Shown: positions 1 through 8,369, counted from the stretch's first letter. The stretch is DNA of 64,000 nucleotides from Elusimicrobiota bacterium (GCA_022072025.1 JAJVIP010000007.1:124001-188000), one strand, 5' to 3'. The notes: generated by a model not told the origin, from the sequence alone. Program-made: numbers and translations.

Positions 1-537
1 TAGCTCCGGAATATTCATGCCTTTGCGTTTGGAATCCAAAACCTGAAATTCGGGGATCCCCACCGGCTTGTGGTTATTTTCAAAAGAAACAGGAAAACCA
101 GAAACCGCCAACAATCGTTCCACCAATGATTGATCCGCCGACTGTGTTTTTAAACGATTGTCGATCAAGGTCGATGAGAACGATAAATTCACCGACAACC
201 ACAGAGGAGGGAGTCCCACGATTTCCCTCAGCGATAAGGGGAACAAATGAAATTTTTGGTACACCCCTCCCAAGTTTTTACGAACGAACGGCAACAGATC
301 CAAACGAGCGCTTCCCGCCACCCAGAGCGGTCCCTGGTTTTTCTTCGAATCCACCACCCCGCGCATCTCTTGACTCCAACGGGACCGAGTTTGAATTTCG
401 TCAAATATTTTCGCTGTGGGAATTTTCATGGACCCGAGCAAGGTTGTTTTTCCACACGAACGCGGACCCATCAGAAACCGAACGGGAGTCGGATCTTTAA
501 CGTTTGATAATACATGGGGCAGATGGCGGGGGATCAT
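1..537 (-). CDS. AAA_14/DUF4143-type ATPase, N-terminal part (cut by window edge)
   Basis: The frame is open from an ATG at 537 to the window edge (179 codons, 3' end missing). Seen: a Walker A loop GPRSCGKTT at residues 24-32, a Walker B-like FDEIQ at 45-49, GSARL at 75-79 and PLSLREI at 100-106. This order is that of the AAA_14/DUF4143 ATPases, often found as accessory genes of unknown substrate. Odd: in the family Walker B normally follows Walker A by some 50-60 residues, but here only about a dozen residues separate them, so the segment carrying strands 2-3 of the ATPase core seems deleted. The gene may be a decayed copy. No clear Shine-Dalgarno precedes the ATG, and the gene points away from rimO with an 86-nt gap. 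Confidence 0.7.
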   Translation of the reverse strand, partial: MIPRHLPHVLSNVKDPTPVRFLMGPRSCGKTTLLGSMKIPTAKIFDEIQTRSRWSQEMRGVVDSKKNQGPLWVAGSARLDLLPFVRKNLGGVYQKFHLFPLSLREIVGLPPLWLSVNLSFSSTLIDNRLKTQSADQSLVERLLAVSGFPVSFENNHKPVGIPEFQVLDSKRKGMNIPEL

Positions 538-623
538 GAGGTCAATTTACCTTTCCTACCCAGTAAACGGGGAAACATTTTCATTGCCCCTCAAAATGTC
601 CTATTTTCCGTCTAGACCACATT

Positions 624-1928
624 ATGAAAAAGGTATCCATCATCACTCTGGGTTGCGCGAAAAACACGAATGACACTGAGAACCTGTCGGGCCTCTTAAA
701 AAAACAAGGCTATGAAGTTGAAAAAGACGCTTCGCTCGCCGACGCGATTGTGATCCACACCTGCTCCTTCATTGAAGCGGCCAAAAAGGAATCCATACAA
801 ACCATCTTGGATGCGGCCAAACTGAAAGGGGAAAAAAAGAAACTTTATGTGACGGGGTGTATGGTCCAACAACATGGAAAGGAAATGATGACCGAACTTC
901 CCGAGGTGGACGCGTTCTTGGGAACAGGGCAATTGGCCCAAATCCCGGACCTTCTCAAAAACCCCCGTCAACGGTTTTTGGACCGCACCAATCCCGGAGG
1001 ACTCACCGACCCCGACGCTGAGCGAGAACTCTCAAATGAGGGGCCCACTGCCAATCTCAGATTATCTGAAGGCTGCAGCCATCCTTGTTCATTCTGTGTG
1101 ATCCCAAAGTTGCGCGGCGGATTGCAAAGCCGACCAGAAGAAAAAATATTAGAAGAGGCCCGCCAGCTGGTTCGACGCGGAATCGAAGAAATTGTGATCA
1201 TCGGCCAAGACACCGGCGACTATGGACGGGACCTGACTCAAGAATACCGCCTCCCCGCCTTGCTTCGGAAAATACGAGACATCAAAGGTCTTCGATGGGT
1301 ACGTCTCATGTATATGCATCCCCATTCCTTCTCCAAAGAATTGATGGACGTATTTTCGGAGTCTCCTGAAATTTTCCCCTACTTGGATATGCCGCTGCAG
1401 CATATCGACAACAACTTGCTGATCGATATGAAAAGAAAATTGGAGGAAGGCGACTTACGCCGGCTATTGGACAACCTCCACGTTCGGCTTCCGAATTTAA
1501 GTTTGCGAACCACTTTCATCGTGGGATATCCCGGAGAAACCGACGAACAATTCACCAAACTCAATGATTTTGTCAACGAAGGTCATTTTAATTACATGGG
1601 CGCGTTCACCTATTCCAAAGAAGAGAACACCCCCGCTGCCCTTAAACAAAATCAAATACCTGAAGACATCAAACAAGAACGACTTGAAGCGCTCATGTCA
1701 ACGCAATACAACGTCGCTCATTTCAAAGCCCAGAAACGGCTGGGAAGTGTGGAAACGGTCATCATTGAGGATGAGGGAGAGGGAAGTCTATGGGGTCGAA
1801 CCCCGCAAGAAGCGCCGGAAATTGACGCGGTGGTGCGGCTTCCACATACAGCCGCCAGAAAAGGCCGGTTCATCAAAGCCCAACTCACCCACTACGACGC
1901 CTACGAATACACCGCAAAACCGGTGTGA
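624..1928 (+). CDS. rimO: Ribosomal protein uS12 methylthiotransferase RimO
   Basis: RimO adds a methylthio group to the conserved aspartate of ribosomal protein S12, using two [4Fe-4S] clusters and S-adenosylmethionine. Seen in 434 residues: the N-terminal UPF0004 cluster cysteines C11 (LGCAKN), C47 and C79; the radical-SAM triad C151, C155, C158 (CSHPCSFC); the GQDTGDYG and YLDMPLQH motifs that separate RimO from MiaB; and a C-terminal TRAM-like segment. The length is normal for the family. The ATG at 624 lacks a good Shine-Dalgarno but is the only start that keeps the N-terminal strand before LGC. It converges on the hydrolase gene with an 11-nt gap and no visible terminator. Confidence 0.93.
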   Translation: MKKVSIITLGCAKNTNDTENLSGLLKKQGYEVEKDASLADAIVIHTCSFIEAAKKESIQTILDAAKLKGEKKKLYVTGCMVQQHGKEMMTELPEVDAFLGTGQLAQIPDLLKNPRQRFLDRTNPGGLTDPDAERELSNEGPTANLRLSEGCSHPCSFCVIPKLRGGLQSRPEEKILEEARQLVRRGIEEIVIIGQDTGDYGRDLTQEYRLPALLRKIRDIKGLRWVRLMYMHPHSFSKELMDVFSESPEIFPYLDMPLQHIDNNLLIDMKRKLEEGDLRRLLDNLHVRLPNLSLRTTFIVGYPGETDEQFTKLNDFVNEGHFNYMGAFTYSKEENTPAALKQNQIPEDIKQERLEALMSTQYNVAHFKAQKRLGSVETVIIEDEGEGSLWGRTPQEAPEIDAVVRLPHTAARKGRFIKAQLTHYDAYEYTAKPV

Positions 1929-1939
1929 GCGGTTGGGAG

Positions 1940-3259
1940 TTAACTAATCCAGTCGGGTCCGGCTTCTCCGGTTATCTTCTGATAGGAGAAATTCTTCGTG
2001 ATTTCAAAAACTTTTTTGTTGATGCGCCGATTTAAAATCACTTCCACGAATGTGGTTTGATTGGGTTTGACCACACTTTCAACATTGAGGGGCGCCAACA
2101 GCGTGGCTTCCTGATAATTGATCAGCGGTGTATTGGCCGCTGAATTGAGGCGGAAACCCACTTTCCCCCCCTGGATTTCACTCATGCGATCATAGTTCAG
2201 AAAATAAACAAATTTCTCAGGGGCAACCAAATTTTTGTGTTTGTCGCCGAAAAATCCGGAGGGCATACGGTCTCCCCGAAGAGACGCGTCAACAATCTCA
2301 AGAGCGTAATCACCAAGCGCATTCCCTTGATTGTCCATCACGCGAAAAACAACTTGGCAGTATCGGTCCAATTTCGATCCATCGTAATAAGTTTCTTTTC
2401 TTTGAAGCAGCGTTGTCTTCATTGCAAAATCAGCCTCAAGCGCCTGATATTCTTCGCGCGAATCAACTTCCAACGCGGATAAAATACCTGCCAATACCGG
2501 GTGGTTTCCTCTCAACGGTATGCTGCCCATGATGCCGTATTTTTCATCGGAATGAGCGGTTTTGGGCGTCACCAAAAATGGGATACCCCCCATGACTTCT
2601 CGTAAAATCTGTCCTTTGTCTGTTACCGTTATTTTTTGCATGTTCAGATTGGCCGACGCGGCCCGGACAACTCCATCGGATCCCCGTTCATAAGTGGCAG
2701 GAATAATTGAATCCCAAAGTTTTTTATCAATCCATTGGCCAGTAATGACAATGGGGTAAAAACCCGGTGCTGCGTGCAATTTCTTTTGGATCCAACTCGT
2801 GTTAAGGTCCCACTGAAATTCACTGCCCAACTCAAGTGCATCCAATACTTTCATGCCGGGTTCAACGCCCACCAAACTTCGAAGACGACTGAGACGTGAT
2901 TTTCCCAATTCCGCCAAACGGGATCCATTATTGGGAGGGGCCAACATAATCAGATGGGTCATCGGGTTCGATGCCATCGAATCCCCAAAATACAGGTCCA
3001 CCCAGGATCTCGCCACAAGGCCCCCCGTGGAATGAGTGATACAAGCAAACGGGCGGTTCAGTTCCCCTTTATAGGTATCCAACAAGGCCGACTGAAACGC
3101 ACGGACGATATCTTTAAGCGTGATGTCGTCATCCAGAGTGACATACTTGCTTAAGTAGACATCCTTCACCTTGTGCCCTGCCGCTCTTAGGCGTTGAGGC
3201 AGCACCCCATAGGTTTTGGTGGAGGTAACGTTATAACCGTGTACGAGGAGAACGTCCAT
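1940..3259 (-). CDS. Alpha/beta hydrolase (lipase/esterase-like)
   Basis: A 439-residue protein opening directly with the first strand and oxyanion segment (LLVHGYN, residues 4-10). The nucleophile elbow THSTGG puts the serine at 77, followed by a lipase-like SWVDLYFG helix and LAPPNNGS. D195 (GSDG) and H236 or H253 can complete the triad. The first 260 residues form the hydrolase; the last 180 look beta-rich and unassigned. No signal peptide is present, so it is cytoplasmic unless exported by another route. It is the last gene of a five-gene lipoprotein operon and overlaps the csgG-like stop by 1 nt (base 3259), so it is translationally coupled to it. Substrate unknown. Confidence 0.75.
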   Translation of the reverse strand: MDVLLVHGYNVTSTKTYGVLPQRLRAAGHKVKDVYLSKYVTLDDDITLKDIVRAFQSALLDTYKGELNRPFACITHSTGGLVARSWVDLYFGDSMASNPMTHLIMLAPPNNGSRLAELGKSRLSRLRSLVGVEPGMKVLDALELGSEFQWDLNTSWIQKKLHAAPGFYPIVITGQWIDKKLWDSIIPATYERGSDGVVRAASANLNMQKITVTDKGQILREVMGGIPFLVTPKTAHSDEKYGIMGSIPLRGNHPVLAGILSALEVDSREEYQALEADFAMKTTLLQRKETYYDGSKLDRYCQVVFRVMDNQGNALGDYALEIVDASLRGDRMPSGFFGDKHKNLVAPEKFVYFLNYDRMSEIQGGKVGFRLNSAANTPLINYQEATLLAPLNVESVVKPNQTTFVEVILNRRINKKVFEITKNFSYQKITGEAGPDWIS

Positions 3260-4191
3260 CAGTCAACCAGTCGGCAGAGATCCTTTGGTTTGGGGGTGGC
3301 TCCAGATATAACAGTCGCGATGGCGCCATTTTCTCCAAAGAAAGAAGCGACCTTCAATGTTCCAATTTCCTCTTCTTCTTGGCCAAGCACAAGTCCGGTG
3401 GTGGGATCTAAAATTTCAGCGCCCTGAGAGAAGGCTTTTAATTTCTGCCCTATTTCAATACCCGCCTCGAGCCCCGCATTTAAATACACTTTTCCGTCTT
3501 TAACAGCAGCCACACGACAGCTCCATGGTTTTTTGTTGACTTGAGAAATAATGTTGTCGGTAAATTTCACAATAGCGGCGCGAAGCGCTTCGCCCTCCAA
3601 GGTTTCGTCATATTTGGATTGGTTCCCCATTCCCAGGAATTTTCCAGAGGACTTTTTGACCACTCCTTTTCCGGAATCGGCCAAAAGCACTTGACCCGTT
3701 TCGGTGTCAACCACGCGAATATCCACCGTGCATTCGACAATTTGTTGTTTGCTTTCCGAAATAATGAAATCCTTGCCTTCCTTCTTCACTCCAAACTGCG
3801 AAACCGACCCCGTAACGATGGCATTGAGGCCTAAAATTTTTCCAACCTTGGCGGCTGTATTTGGATCCACAACGCCGGATTGACCAAATTTTTGTTCCGC
3901 CAGCAATTGATCTATTTTGTCTCGCTCCACCACGATAAATTTCCCGGACTTGGTGAGTTCCGTGATGAGAATATCCGTCGCGGTTTGACCGATGCGCGCC
4001 TGAGCATAGGGCGCTTTGTTTTCAAACGCCACCACACCGATACGGCGCTTGGGGCCCGTATATTTGGAAACCACTTTTTCTGTGACCTGAACAGTGGTTG
4101 AATCTTTTTGTCGAATTTTGGTTCCGGGCGCGCATGAGACGAGAAAGAGCGCCCCGCCAACCATAACGGATAAAATTTTTAAATGAATCAT
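3259..4191 (-). CDS. CsgG/HfaB-family outer-membrane lipoprotein
   Basis: CsgG-family proteins form outer-membrane export channels or cap-like rings (curli, holdfast). Seen in 310 residues: a lipoprotein signal with lipobox LVSC (C20); the CsgG core signatures RIGVVAFENKA, TDILITELTKSGKF, VERDKIDQLLAEQ and GLNAIVTGSVSQFG; then VDTETGQVL. The C-terminal 70 residues (from about KVYLNAGLEAG) are an extra beta-rich segment seen in CsgG-like proteins outside curli systems. A strong Shine-Dalgarno (AAGGAGG) precedes the ATG at 4191. It lies in an operon with LPP20-, FlgT- and GNA1162-like genes; no curlin subunit or CsgE/F was found in the window, so the cargo is unknown. Confidence 0.85.
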   Translation of the reverse strand: MIHLKILSVMVGGALFLVSCAPGTKIRQKDSTTVQVTEKVVSKYTGPKRRIGVVAFENKAPYAQARIGQTATDILITELTKSGKFIVVERDKIDQLLAEQKFGQSGVVDPNTAAKVGKILGLNAIVTGSVSQFGVKKEGKDFIISESKQQIVECTVDIRVVDTETGQVLLADSGKGVVKKSSGKFLGMGNQSKYDETLEGEALRAAIVKFTDNIISQVNKKPWSCRVAAVKDGKVYLNAGLEAGIEIGQKLKAFSQGAEILDPTTGLVLGQEEEEIGTLKVASFFGENGAIATVISGATPKPKDLCRLVD

Positions 4192-4211
4192 TGGTTCCTC
4201 CTTGGGTCAAC

Positions 4212-4880
4212 CTATTTATTTATTTTGAAAGATTTTTCACTGCCTCCATGAAAATGGAGAGATTCTTTTGGCCGGTATTGTAAATTTTTCAAATTCAAAC
4301 CAGGAAAATTCCGCAAGGCTCGGAGTGTAGCAAGGTGAGATTCTTCTGCCAAAGGGTTCTTCGACAATTTATCCTTCAATTGGTCGGCCAATCCTTCAAT
4401 AAAAGTCTTTCCGGTTTCATTGTTGTTACTCGGCACTTTTCGGGTTACGCTCTCCGCCGCATTTTCCCATAGTGTTTCTCCTGTGGCCACCTCCACCAGT
4501 TTAAGTTCCAATCCCACTTTTCTTTGGTAATAGAACCCCAGGTTGGCATAACCAAAATTTGTGACATTTCCGAATAAAAGAGCTTGTACTCCCAAATCTT
4601 TCCCGAGTTTTACAGGATCCACAACCGCCAATTGACCGCCATCCACAATTCCCACGTTTTCCAAAAATTTATTGGTGGTTTGAATGTCCGAAACCTGATA
4701 ACCCGTTTTGAGCATGTCGGCCACCAAACGCTGTAGGATATCGGGAGCGTCCAAATTGTTGGCTTCACAATCGAAGGGCAGAACCGCAATGGTTTGAATG
4801 GGACGCGGGAATGACACCACAGGAGATTCTTTGACACAACCGATCAAAAATATTCCCGTGAGAGAAACGGCGACAGCCAT
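4212..4880 (-). CDS. DUF799/GNA1162-like lipoprotein
   Basis: A 222-residue lipoprotein from the ATG at 4880, with lipobox LIGC (C15). IAVLPFDCEANN, GVQALLFGNVTNFGY and a VGLELKLVEVATGETLW stretch match the fold of DUF799/GNA1162 lipoproteins, distant relatives of CsgG that travel with it. Start uncertain: the frame is open to a GTG at 4976 (8 nt after the flgT-like stop), and a TTG at 4886 would add a lysine to an otherwise uncharged signal peptide; none of the three has a good Shine-Dalgarno. The stop is 20 nt before the csgG-like gene. Probably a partner of that channel in the periplasm or outer membrane (inference). Confidence 0.75.
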   Translation of the reverse strand: MAVAVSLTGIFLIGCVKESPVVSFPRPIQTIAVLPFDCEANNLDAPDILQRLVADMLKTGYQVSDIQTTNKFLENVGIVDGGQLAVVDPVKLGKDLGVQALLFGNVTNFGYANLGFYYQRKVGLELKLVEVATGETLWENAAESVTRKVPSNNNETGKTFIEGLADQLKDKLSKNPLAEESHLATLRALRNFPGLNLKNLQYRPKESLHFHGGSEKSFKINK

Positions 4881-4983
4881 TTTCAAGAAAACATGGGCCG
4901 CTGCCCGACAGCCGGCAGGCGCGCCAGCCAAATACAGGCCAAAGCGACGAGGCAGAAGGAGGATTTGGGTTCCCACGAAGCGG

Positions 4984-6066
4984 TTATTCCAGGGCCAAAC
5001 GAAGCGCTTGCGGCTTGGCCTCCAATACTTTTAATGGAAGGGTTTGACTTTGCTCAAGCGACGCGGCCAACTCAGTGGAAGAAATCGACCCCAACTGAAC
5101 TTCAAATTGGGCCATGGCTTCATCATAAAAACGCAACGTCAAATCTTGAACTCCCGGCTGCGAAACCAAGTGTTTACGGACACGCTCGACATCTGAAAAA
5201 GATTTCACTCCTTCCACCATCACAAGGAGGTTTTTCCCTTTCGACCAGGCCTCGGCCAAACTGGGCCCTATTTCTCGTCCGGCCAATTCCCCCACCGTTT
5301 CAAATGATTTTAGGGCGGCCAAATCCGCGTTTCCTCCAAGACCGCTGGCTTCTTTGGAAACGGTCAACAGCACTTCCTGAGTACCAGGTCGAATGGCGGT
5401 TAACGTAACTCGAGCCCGGTAGGAAACAAACCCGCCCAGTCCTTCGGATTGAAACGGAAAGGAAGAGGCTTTGCCTTGGAGAATAATTTCGGCTTCTTTT
5501 TTTCTCTCATTCTGAACCACCACAAACCCCTGCTCCAAAAGGGTTCTCTGAAGAGCCGCGGCGGTGGTGTTGTCATTGGAGATGGCGACATCGGCCTGTT
5601 CGGTCAACTCAATGAAAAGCCGGGGCCGCTTGAGTTCGGTGGTTTTAAGGAGAGACATGTCTTTCAAATCTCTCTCTAAGTCTTTAATCGCCACCAAAGC
5701 CCGAATGCGCGTTCGATAGAGGTTGTTTTCAACCACGCCTTCGCTTAACACGTCGTACTTCTTAATGTAACCATCCGTTCGAGAGAGGATGTTGTTCTCA
5801 ATGGCCACTGCTTTTTCAACCAAAGTCCTCGCCGAGACGAATACACCCACCGCTTTTTCAATGGCGTTTCGTTGAGCGTCCACCAGCGACCCGCGCTTTG
5901 TGTTGATTAAATCTTTGGCATCGTGTGGCGCGAAGCCTTCGGCTTCCACCACTTCTCCTTCAACACTTTTCCCCATTTTAAGGCGGGTTTTTCCCCCGGC
6001 GCAGGCCCCCAATAAGACGGTCAATGCGAGAGGAACAACGAGGACTTTGGAATGTGCAAAGCGCAT
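4984..6066 (-). CDS. FlgT/LPP20-like lipoprotein
   Basis: A 360-residue lipoprotein with lipobox LGAC (C22). After the signal, VEAEGFAPHDAKDL followed by AQRNAIEKAVGVFVSA resembles the N-terminal domain of FlgT and the LPP20 family, in which an Ala-rich helix packs on a small sheet. The middle (residues about 150-230, RPRLFIELTEQADVAI) looks like a FlgT middle/TolB-N-like alpha-beta domain, and a third similar unit follows. FlgP (LPP20) and FlgT form outer-membrane rings in Vibrio flagella, but no flagellar gene is visible here, so another envelope complex is likelier. Its ATG overlaps the upstream stop in TAATG (1 nt), coupling translation. Confidence 0.65.
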   Translation of the reverse strand: MRFAHSKVLVVPLALTVLLGACAGGKTRLKMGKSVEGEVVEAEGFAPHDAKDLINTKRGSLVDAQRNAIEKAVGVFVSARTLVEKAVAIENNILSRTDGYIKKYDVLSEGVVENNLYRTRIRALVAIKDLERDLKDMSLLKTTELKRPRLFIELTEQADVAISNDNTTAAALQRTLLEQGFVVVQNERKKEAEIILQGKASSFPFQSEGLGGFVSYRARVTLTAIRPGTQEVLLTVSKEASGLGGNADLAALKSFETVGELAGREIGPSLAEAWSKGKNLLVMVEGVKSFSDVERVRKHLVSQPGVQDLTLRFYDEAMAQFEVQLGSISSTELAASLEQSQTLPLKVLEAKPQALRLALE

Positions 6067-6503
6067 TATTTGAATTTAATGCCCATCTGATCCTGAAGGC
6101 GCTTTTTATCAAGGCGAATAGTCACCAAACAGCCGTCATCATTGGTCCATTCTGATTTGATGATTTCAGCCCCTTTTATGGAAGCGTCAATTTTTGTTTG
6201 GAGAACAGAATCGGTTTCCATGGCTTTCTCAACCCGAATGCCTCCTTCCAAGTCCAAACCTTTGATCATGGAAAGCATTTCGTATTGAGCGGCCACTACA
6301 GCCGCGTTGCGAGAGGTAGCGCGTCTTTGGGTGGTGTTGTTTAATGTGGGATCGGCCGCCCCTATGCCAATGGCCTCAAGGTATTTTTTCTGAATGGACT
6401 CTTGATCAAGTGTTTTCTCAATTTCGCCTTTTTTGACGTAGCTTTTGCTGCCCCCACAACCCACAAAAAAAAGAACCGCCACAACTGAAACGAAGTACTT
6501 CAT
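6066..6503 (-). CDS. LPP20-family lipoprotein
   Basis: A 145-residue lipoprotein starting at the ATG 6503, chosen because AAGGAGG lies 8 nt upstream and a signal peptide with lipobox FVGC (C16) begins there; a longer frame to 6602 has no signal. EAIGIGAADPTLNN followed by RRATSRNAAVVAAQYEML is the LPP20 pattern of a glycine strand followed by an alanine-rich helix. It is the first gene of the five-gene lipoprotein/CsgG operon. It probably sits at the inner face of the outer membrane; the partner relation to the FlgT-like protein is inferred from adjacency (FlgP/FlgT in Vibrio). Confidence 0.75.
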   Translation of the reverse strand: MKYFVSVVAVLFFVGCGGSKSYVKKGEIEKTLDQESIQKKYLEAIGIGAADPTLNNTTQRRATSRNAAVVAAQYEMLSMIKGLDLEGGIRVEKAMETDSVLQTKIDASIKGAEIIKSEWTNDDGCLVTIRLDKKRLQDQMGIKFK

Positions 6504-6545
6504 CTGAATTGCCTCCTTGAAATCCCTTAACGTTGAATATGTAGC

Positions 6546-6572
6546 AAAAATACCATGGGGAGCCCCCCACGG
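6546..6572 (-). terminator. Intrinsic terminator after mrp
   Basis: On the minus strand an 8-bp GC-rich stem (CCGTGGGG pairing with CCCCATGG, one G-T wobble, 4-nt loop) is followed by TATTTTTGC. It starts 10 nt after the mrp stop and ends 43 nt before the LPP20-like start, separating the two operons. Confidence 0.75.
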
Positions 6573-6582
6573 CAAGCGGTTT

Positions 6583-7641
6583 TTAAACATTTGCCAATGC
6601 AAATTGTTGCACGCTGATATTGGCGGCTACGCGTTCAGCGATCTGAAAAAGTTTGATGGCCGCAACCGAATCCGGATGAGAAATCACCACAGGGGTTCCC
6701 TGGTCGCCCCCCGTGACAATTTGCGGATCAATGGGAACCGCATTAAGAAATGGCATGTGTAATCGCATTGCTTCTCGTTCCCCGCCCCCTTTCGAAAAGA
6801 TATCAGTGACCTGCTGACAATGCGGACATTCAAACCCCGACATATTTTCAACAAGCCCCAACAAAGGAATCTTCAACTTCTGGAACATGCCAATTCCTTT
6901 GGCTCCGTCCAAGAGAGAAACGGCCTGTGGGGTTGTGACGATCACAACTCCCGACAGGGGTACAGACTGAACGACGGTTAACTGAGCGTCTCCGGTTCCA
7001 GGCGGCAAGTCAATAATAAGGTAGTCCAACTCTCCCCATTCCGTGTCCCGAAGCAATTGTTGAACAGCGCCATGAATCATGGGGCCCCGCCATATCTTGG
7101 GAGAATCGGATTCCATCACATAGGCCAAGGACATGGTCTTGACGTTGTGAGCGCGCAGAGGGGTTATTTTGTTTTTCTCAGACACCTCAGCCTTGCCAGA
7201 GGCGCCCATCATCAAAGGAATATTGGGGCCATGAATATCGGCGTCCAAGAGCCCCACCTGAGCTCCTTTTAAGGCGAGAGCACAAGCAAGGTTGGTGGCT
7301 ACCGTTGATTTTCCCACACCGCCCTTGCAAGCATAAACCGCCACAATATGTTTCACACCCGGAATCGGGGCTTTCGCTTGCACGGGACGGGCCGCCACCA
7401 CACGGGAAGTAAACTCGACTTGAACATCCATCACACCTGGCAAAGCGCTTACGGCTTTAACAATACGGGCTTTCATTTCATCTTTAAGCGGACAAGCGGG
7501 GGTGGTCAACTCCACAACAAGATTCACACGACCTTGGCTTTCCGCAATACTTTTCACCATGTTGAGGGACACAATATCGCGGTGAAGTTCCGGCTCCTCC
7601 ACTTTGGAGAGAGCGCTGCGAATGTCTTGAATCGAAATCAT
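6583..7641 (-). CDS. mrp: Mrp/ApbC-family iron-sulfur carrier ATPase
   Basis: Mrp/ApbC (NBP35 family) binds and transfers [4Fe-4S] clusters in the cytoplasm. In 352 residues: an N-terminal MIP18/DUF59 domain (1-80, with TTPACPLKDEM around C50), the deviant Walker A KGGVGKS at 106-112, DADIHGPN, DLPPGTGDAQL, and the cluster-binding CPHC pair near residue 275. The length is usual for the family. It overlaps nfu by 1 nt (TAATG at 7641), so scaffold and carrier are co-translated; this pairing supports a shared role in Fe-S maturation, perhaps supplying rimO or the GlcF- and CysH-type enzymes encoded further on (inference). Confidence 0.93.
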   Translation of the reverse strand: MISIQDIRSALSKVEEPELHRDIVSLNMVKSIAESQGRVNLVVELTTPACPLKDEMKARIVKAVSALPGVMDVQVEFTSRVVAARPVQAKAPIPGVKHIVAVYACKGGVGKSTVATNLACALALKGAQVGLLDADIHGPNIPLMMGASGKAEVSEKNKITPLRAHNVKTMSLAYVMESDSPKIWRGPMIHGAVQQLLRDTEWGELDYLIIDLPPGTGDAQLTVVQSVPLSGVVIVTTPQAVSLLDGAKGIGMFQKLKIPLLGLVENMSGFECPHCQQVTDIFSKGGGEREAMRLHMPFLNAVPIDPQIVTGGDQGTPVVISHPDSVAAIKLFQIAERVAANISVQQFALANV

Positions 7642-7913
7642 TATTCCATTGACATGGCTTCAACAGCCGTGATTTCTGGAACCTCCATACGCACCACCCG
7701 CTCAATGCCTTGCTTGAGCGTCATGGTTGACATGGCACATCCCCCACAAGCTCCCATCAGTTGTAGAGTCACCACGCCTTGCGGAGATATGTCCACAATT
7801 TCCGCATCGCCGCCATCGGCTTGGAGCGCGGGCCTCACTCGATCCAGCGCGGCTTCCACTCGTTTTTTCGTTTCTTCCATATTGGTCACCGTAATTTCGC
7901 CATCATTGTTCAT
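7641..7913 (-). CDS. NifU C-terminal-domain (Nfu) iron-sulfur scaffold
   Basis: A 90-residue stand-alone Nfu domain. The hallmark GACGGCAMS gives the CxxC pair C56/C59 that bridges a [4Fe-4S] cluster between two subunits; RPALQADGGD at 27-36 is the other conserved block. The start at 7913 has AAGGAG 10 nt upstream. It is the first gene of the nfu-mrp operon, behind a long folded leader (about 7973-8074) with no obvious Fe-S or riboswitch consensus. Role: intermediate carrier delivering clusters to apoproteins. Confidence 0.92.
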   Translation of the reverse strand: MNNDGEITVTNMEETKKRVEAALDRVRPALQADGGDAEIVDISPQGVVTLQLMGACGGCAMSTMTLKQGIERVVRMEVPEITAVEAMSME

Positions 7914-7972
7914 TGTTTTAAATCTCCTTAAAAGAACTTGATCTATACAGATAAACCAGATTAAATCCAGGC

Positions 7973-8074
7973 ACCGTAAATGCCATGAAAAATTCCCTCT
8001 GGCCTACATTCTTGGCAACCGTCAGCAAAGACTTTTGTTCCCTACTTGCCGACATGGTAGCAGAGGCCAACGGT
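7973..8074 (-). ncRNA. Candidate structured leader or small RNA upstream of nfu
   Basis: A long interrupted hairpin without coding signal. Outer pairing: 7973-7977 with 8070-8074; then 7996-8001 with 8061-8066 and 8004-8007 with 8057-8060 (10 bp, one 2-nt bulge); apex 8021-8030 with 8045-8053. The one mismatch at the apex (A-C on the plus strand) becomes a G-U pair on the minus strand, which points to the minus strand as the RNA. It could be an nfu leader element or a 6S-like RNA. No family was recognised. Confidence 0.35.
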
Positions 8075-8144
8075 TCCAAACAAATCCCCCACCAGATCCA
8101 AGCGGTCAACACGATTATCCCTAATTTTGCAATGGGAAAAGGTA

Positions 8145-8194
8145 GTCACCCCCGAATTTCTCTGTCGGTACCGACAGAGAAATTCGAAAGTGAC
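8145..8194. repeat. 50-bp near-perfect palindrome (34-bp perfect core)
   Basis: Positions 8153-8186 are a perfect 34-bp inverted repeat without a spacer, centred on TCGGTACCGA. Three unpaired bases on each side (8150-8152, 8187-8189) are followed by GTCAC (8145-8149) and its complement GTGAC (8190-8194). It lies at the left border of the accessory island, just before the first long repeat copy. It may be a REP/MITE-like element, an attachment site or a cruciform. Confidence 0.85.
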
Positions 8195-8280
8195 GGAGCT
8201 CATTCAGAAACCAAATGGATCGTAGGAGGGTGGATTTATTCGAATGGATGGTTAATTTGGAACAAACCTAATATCTCATA

Positions 8281-8369
8281 ACCTTTCAATCAAATTTCAG
8301 CCGGACTTTGACTACTTTCACCGCTCTCGGCCCATCCTTCTGTCAAGAAATGCATGATGCGACAGGCTT
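8281..8369. repeat. Island repeat, subtype A, copy 1 (3' module only)
   Basis: An 89-bp block running from ACCTTTCAATC to GACAGGCTT, nearly identical to 9050-9138 and 10928-11016. It lacks the shared 5' module (TAACGAGGCTGTAGAAAAA) that starts the other copies. It ends 12 nt before the stop of the HTH antitoxin gene. With the 50-bp palindrome and the nfu leader it fills the gene-free stretch 7914-8381. Confidence 0.9.

Noticed and set aside
126-673. Plus-strand open frames at 126-500, 247-507 and 416-673
   Set aside because: They oppose the ATPase frame with its clear Walker motifs, or run into rimO, and have low-complexity Pro/Arg/Ser composition without any motif.
4984-6503. Naming the LPP20/FlgT-like genes flgP and flgT
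   Set aside because: The domain resemblance is real, but no flagellar gene is nearby and the CsgG-like and GNA1162-like neighbours point to another complex.
7985-8281. A 98-codon plus-strand frame upstream of the toxin-antitoxin genes
   Set aside because: It runs through the folded leader and the palindrome, has no Shine-Dalgarno and no recognisable domain; the structural signals explain the sequence better.
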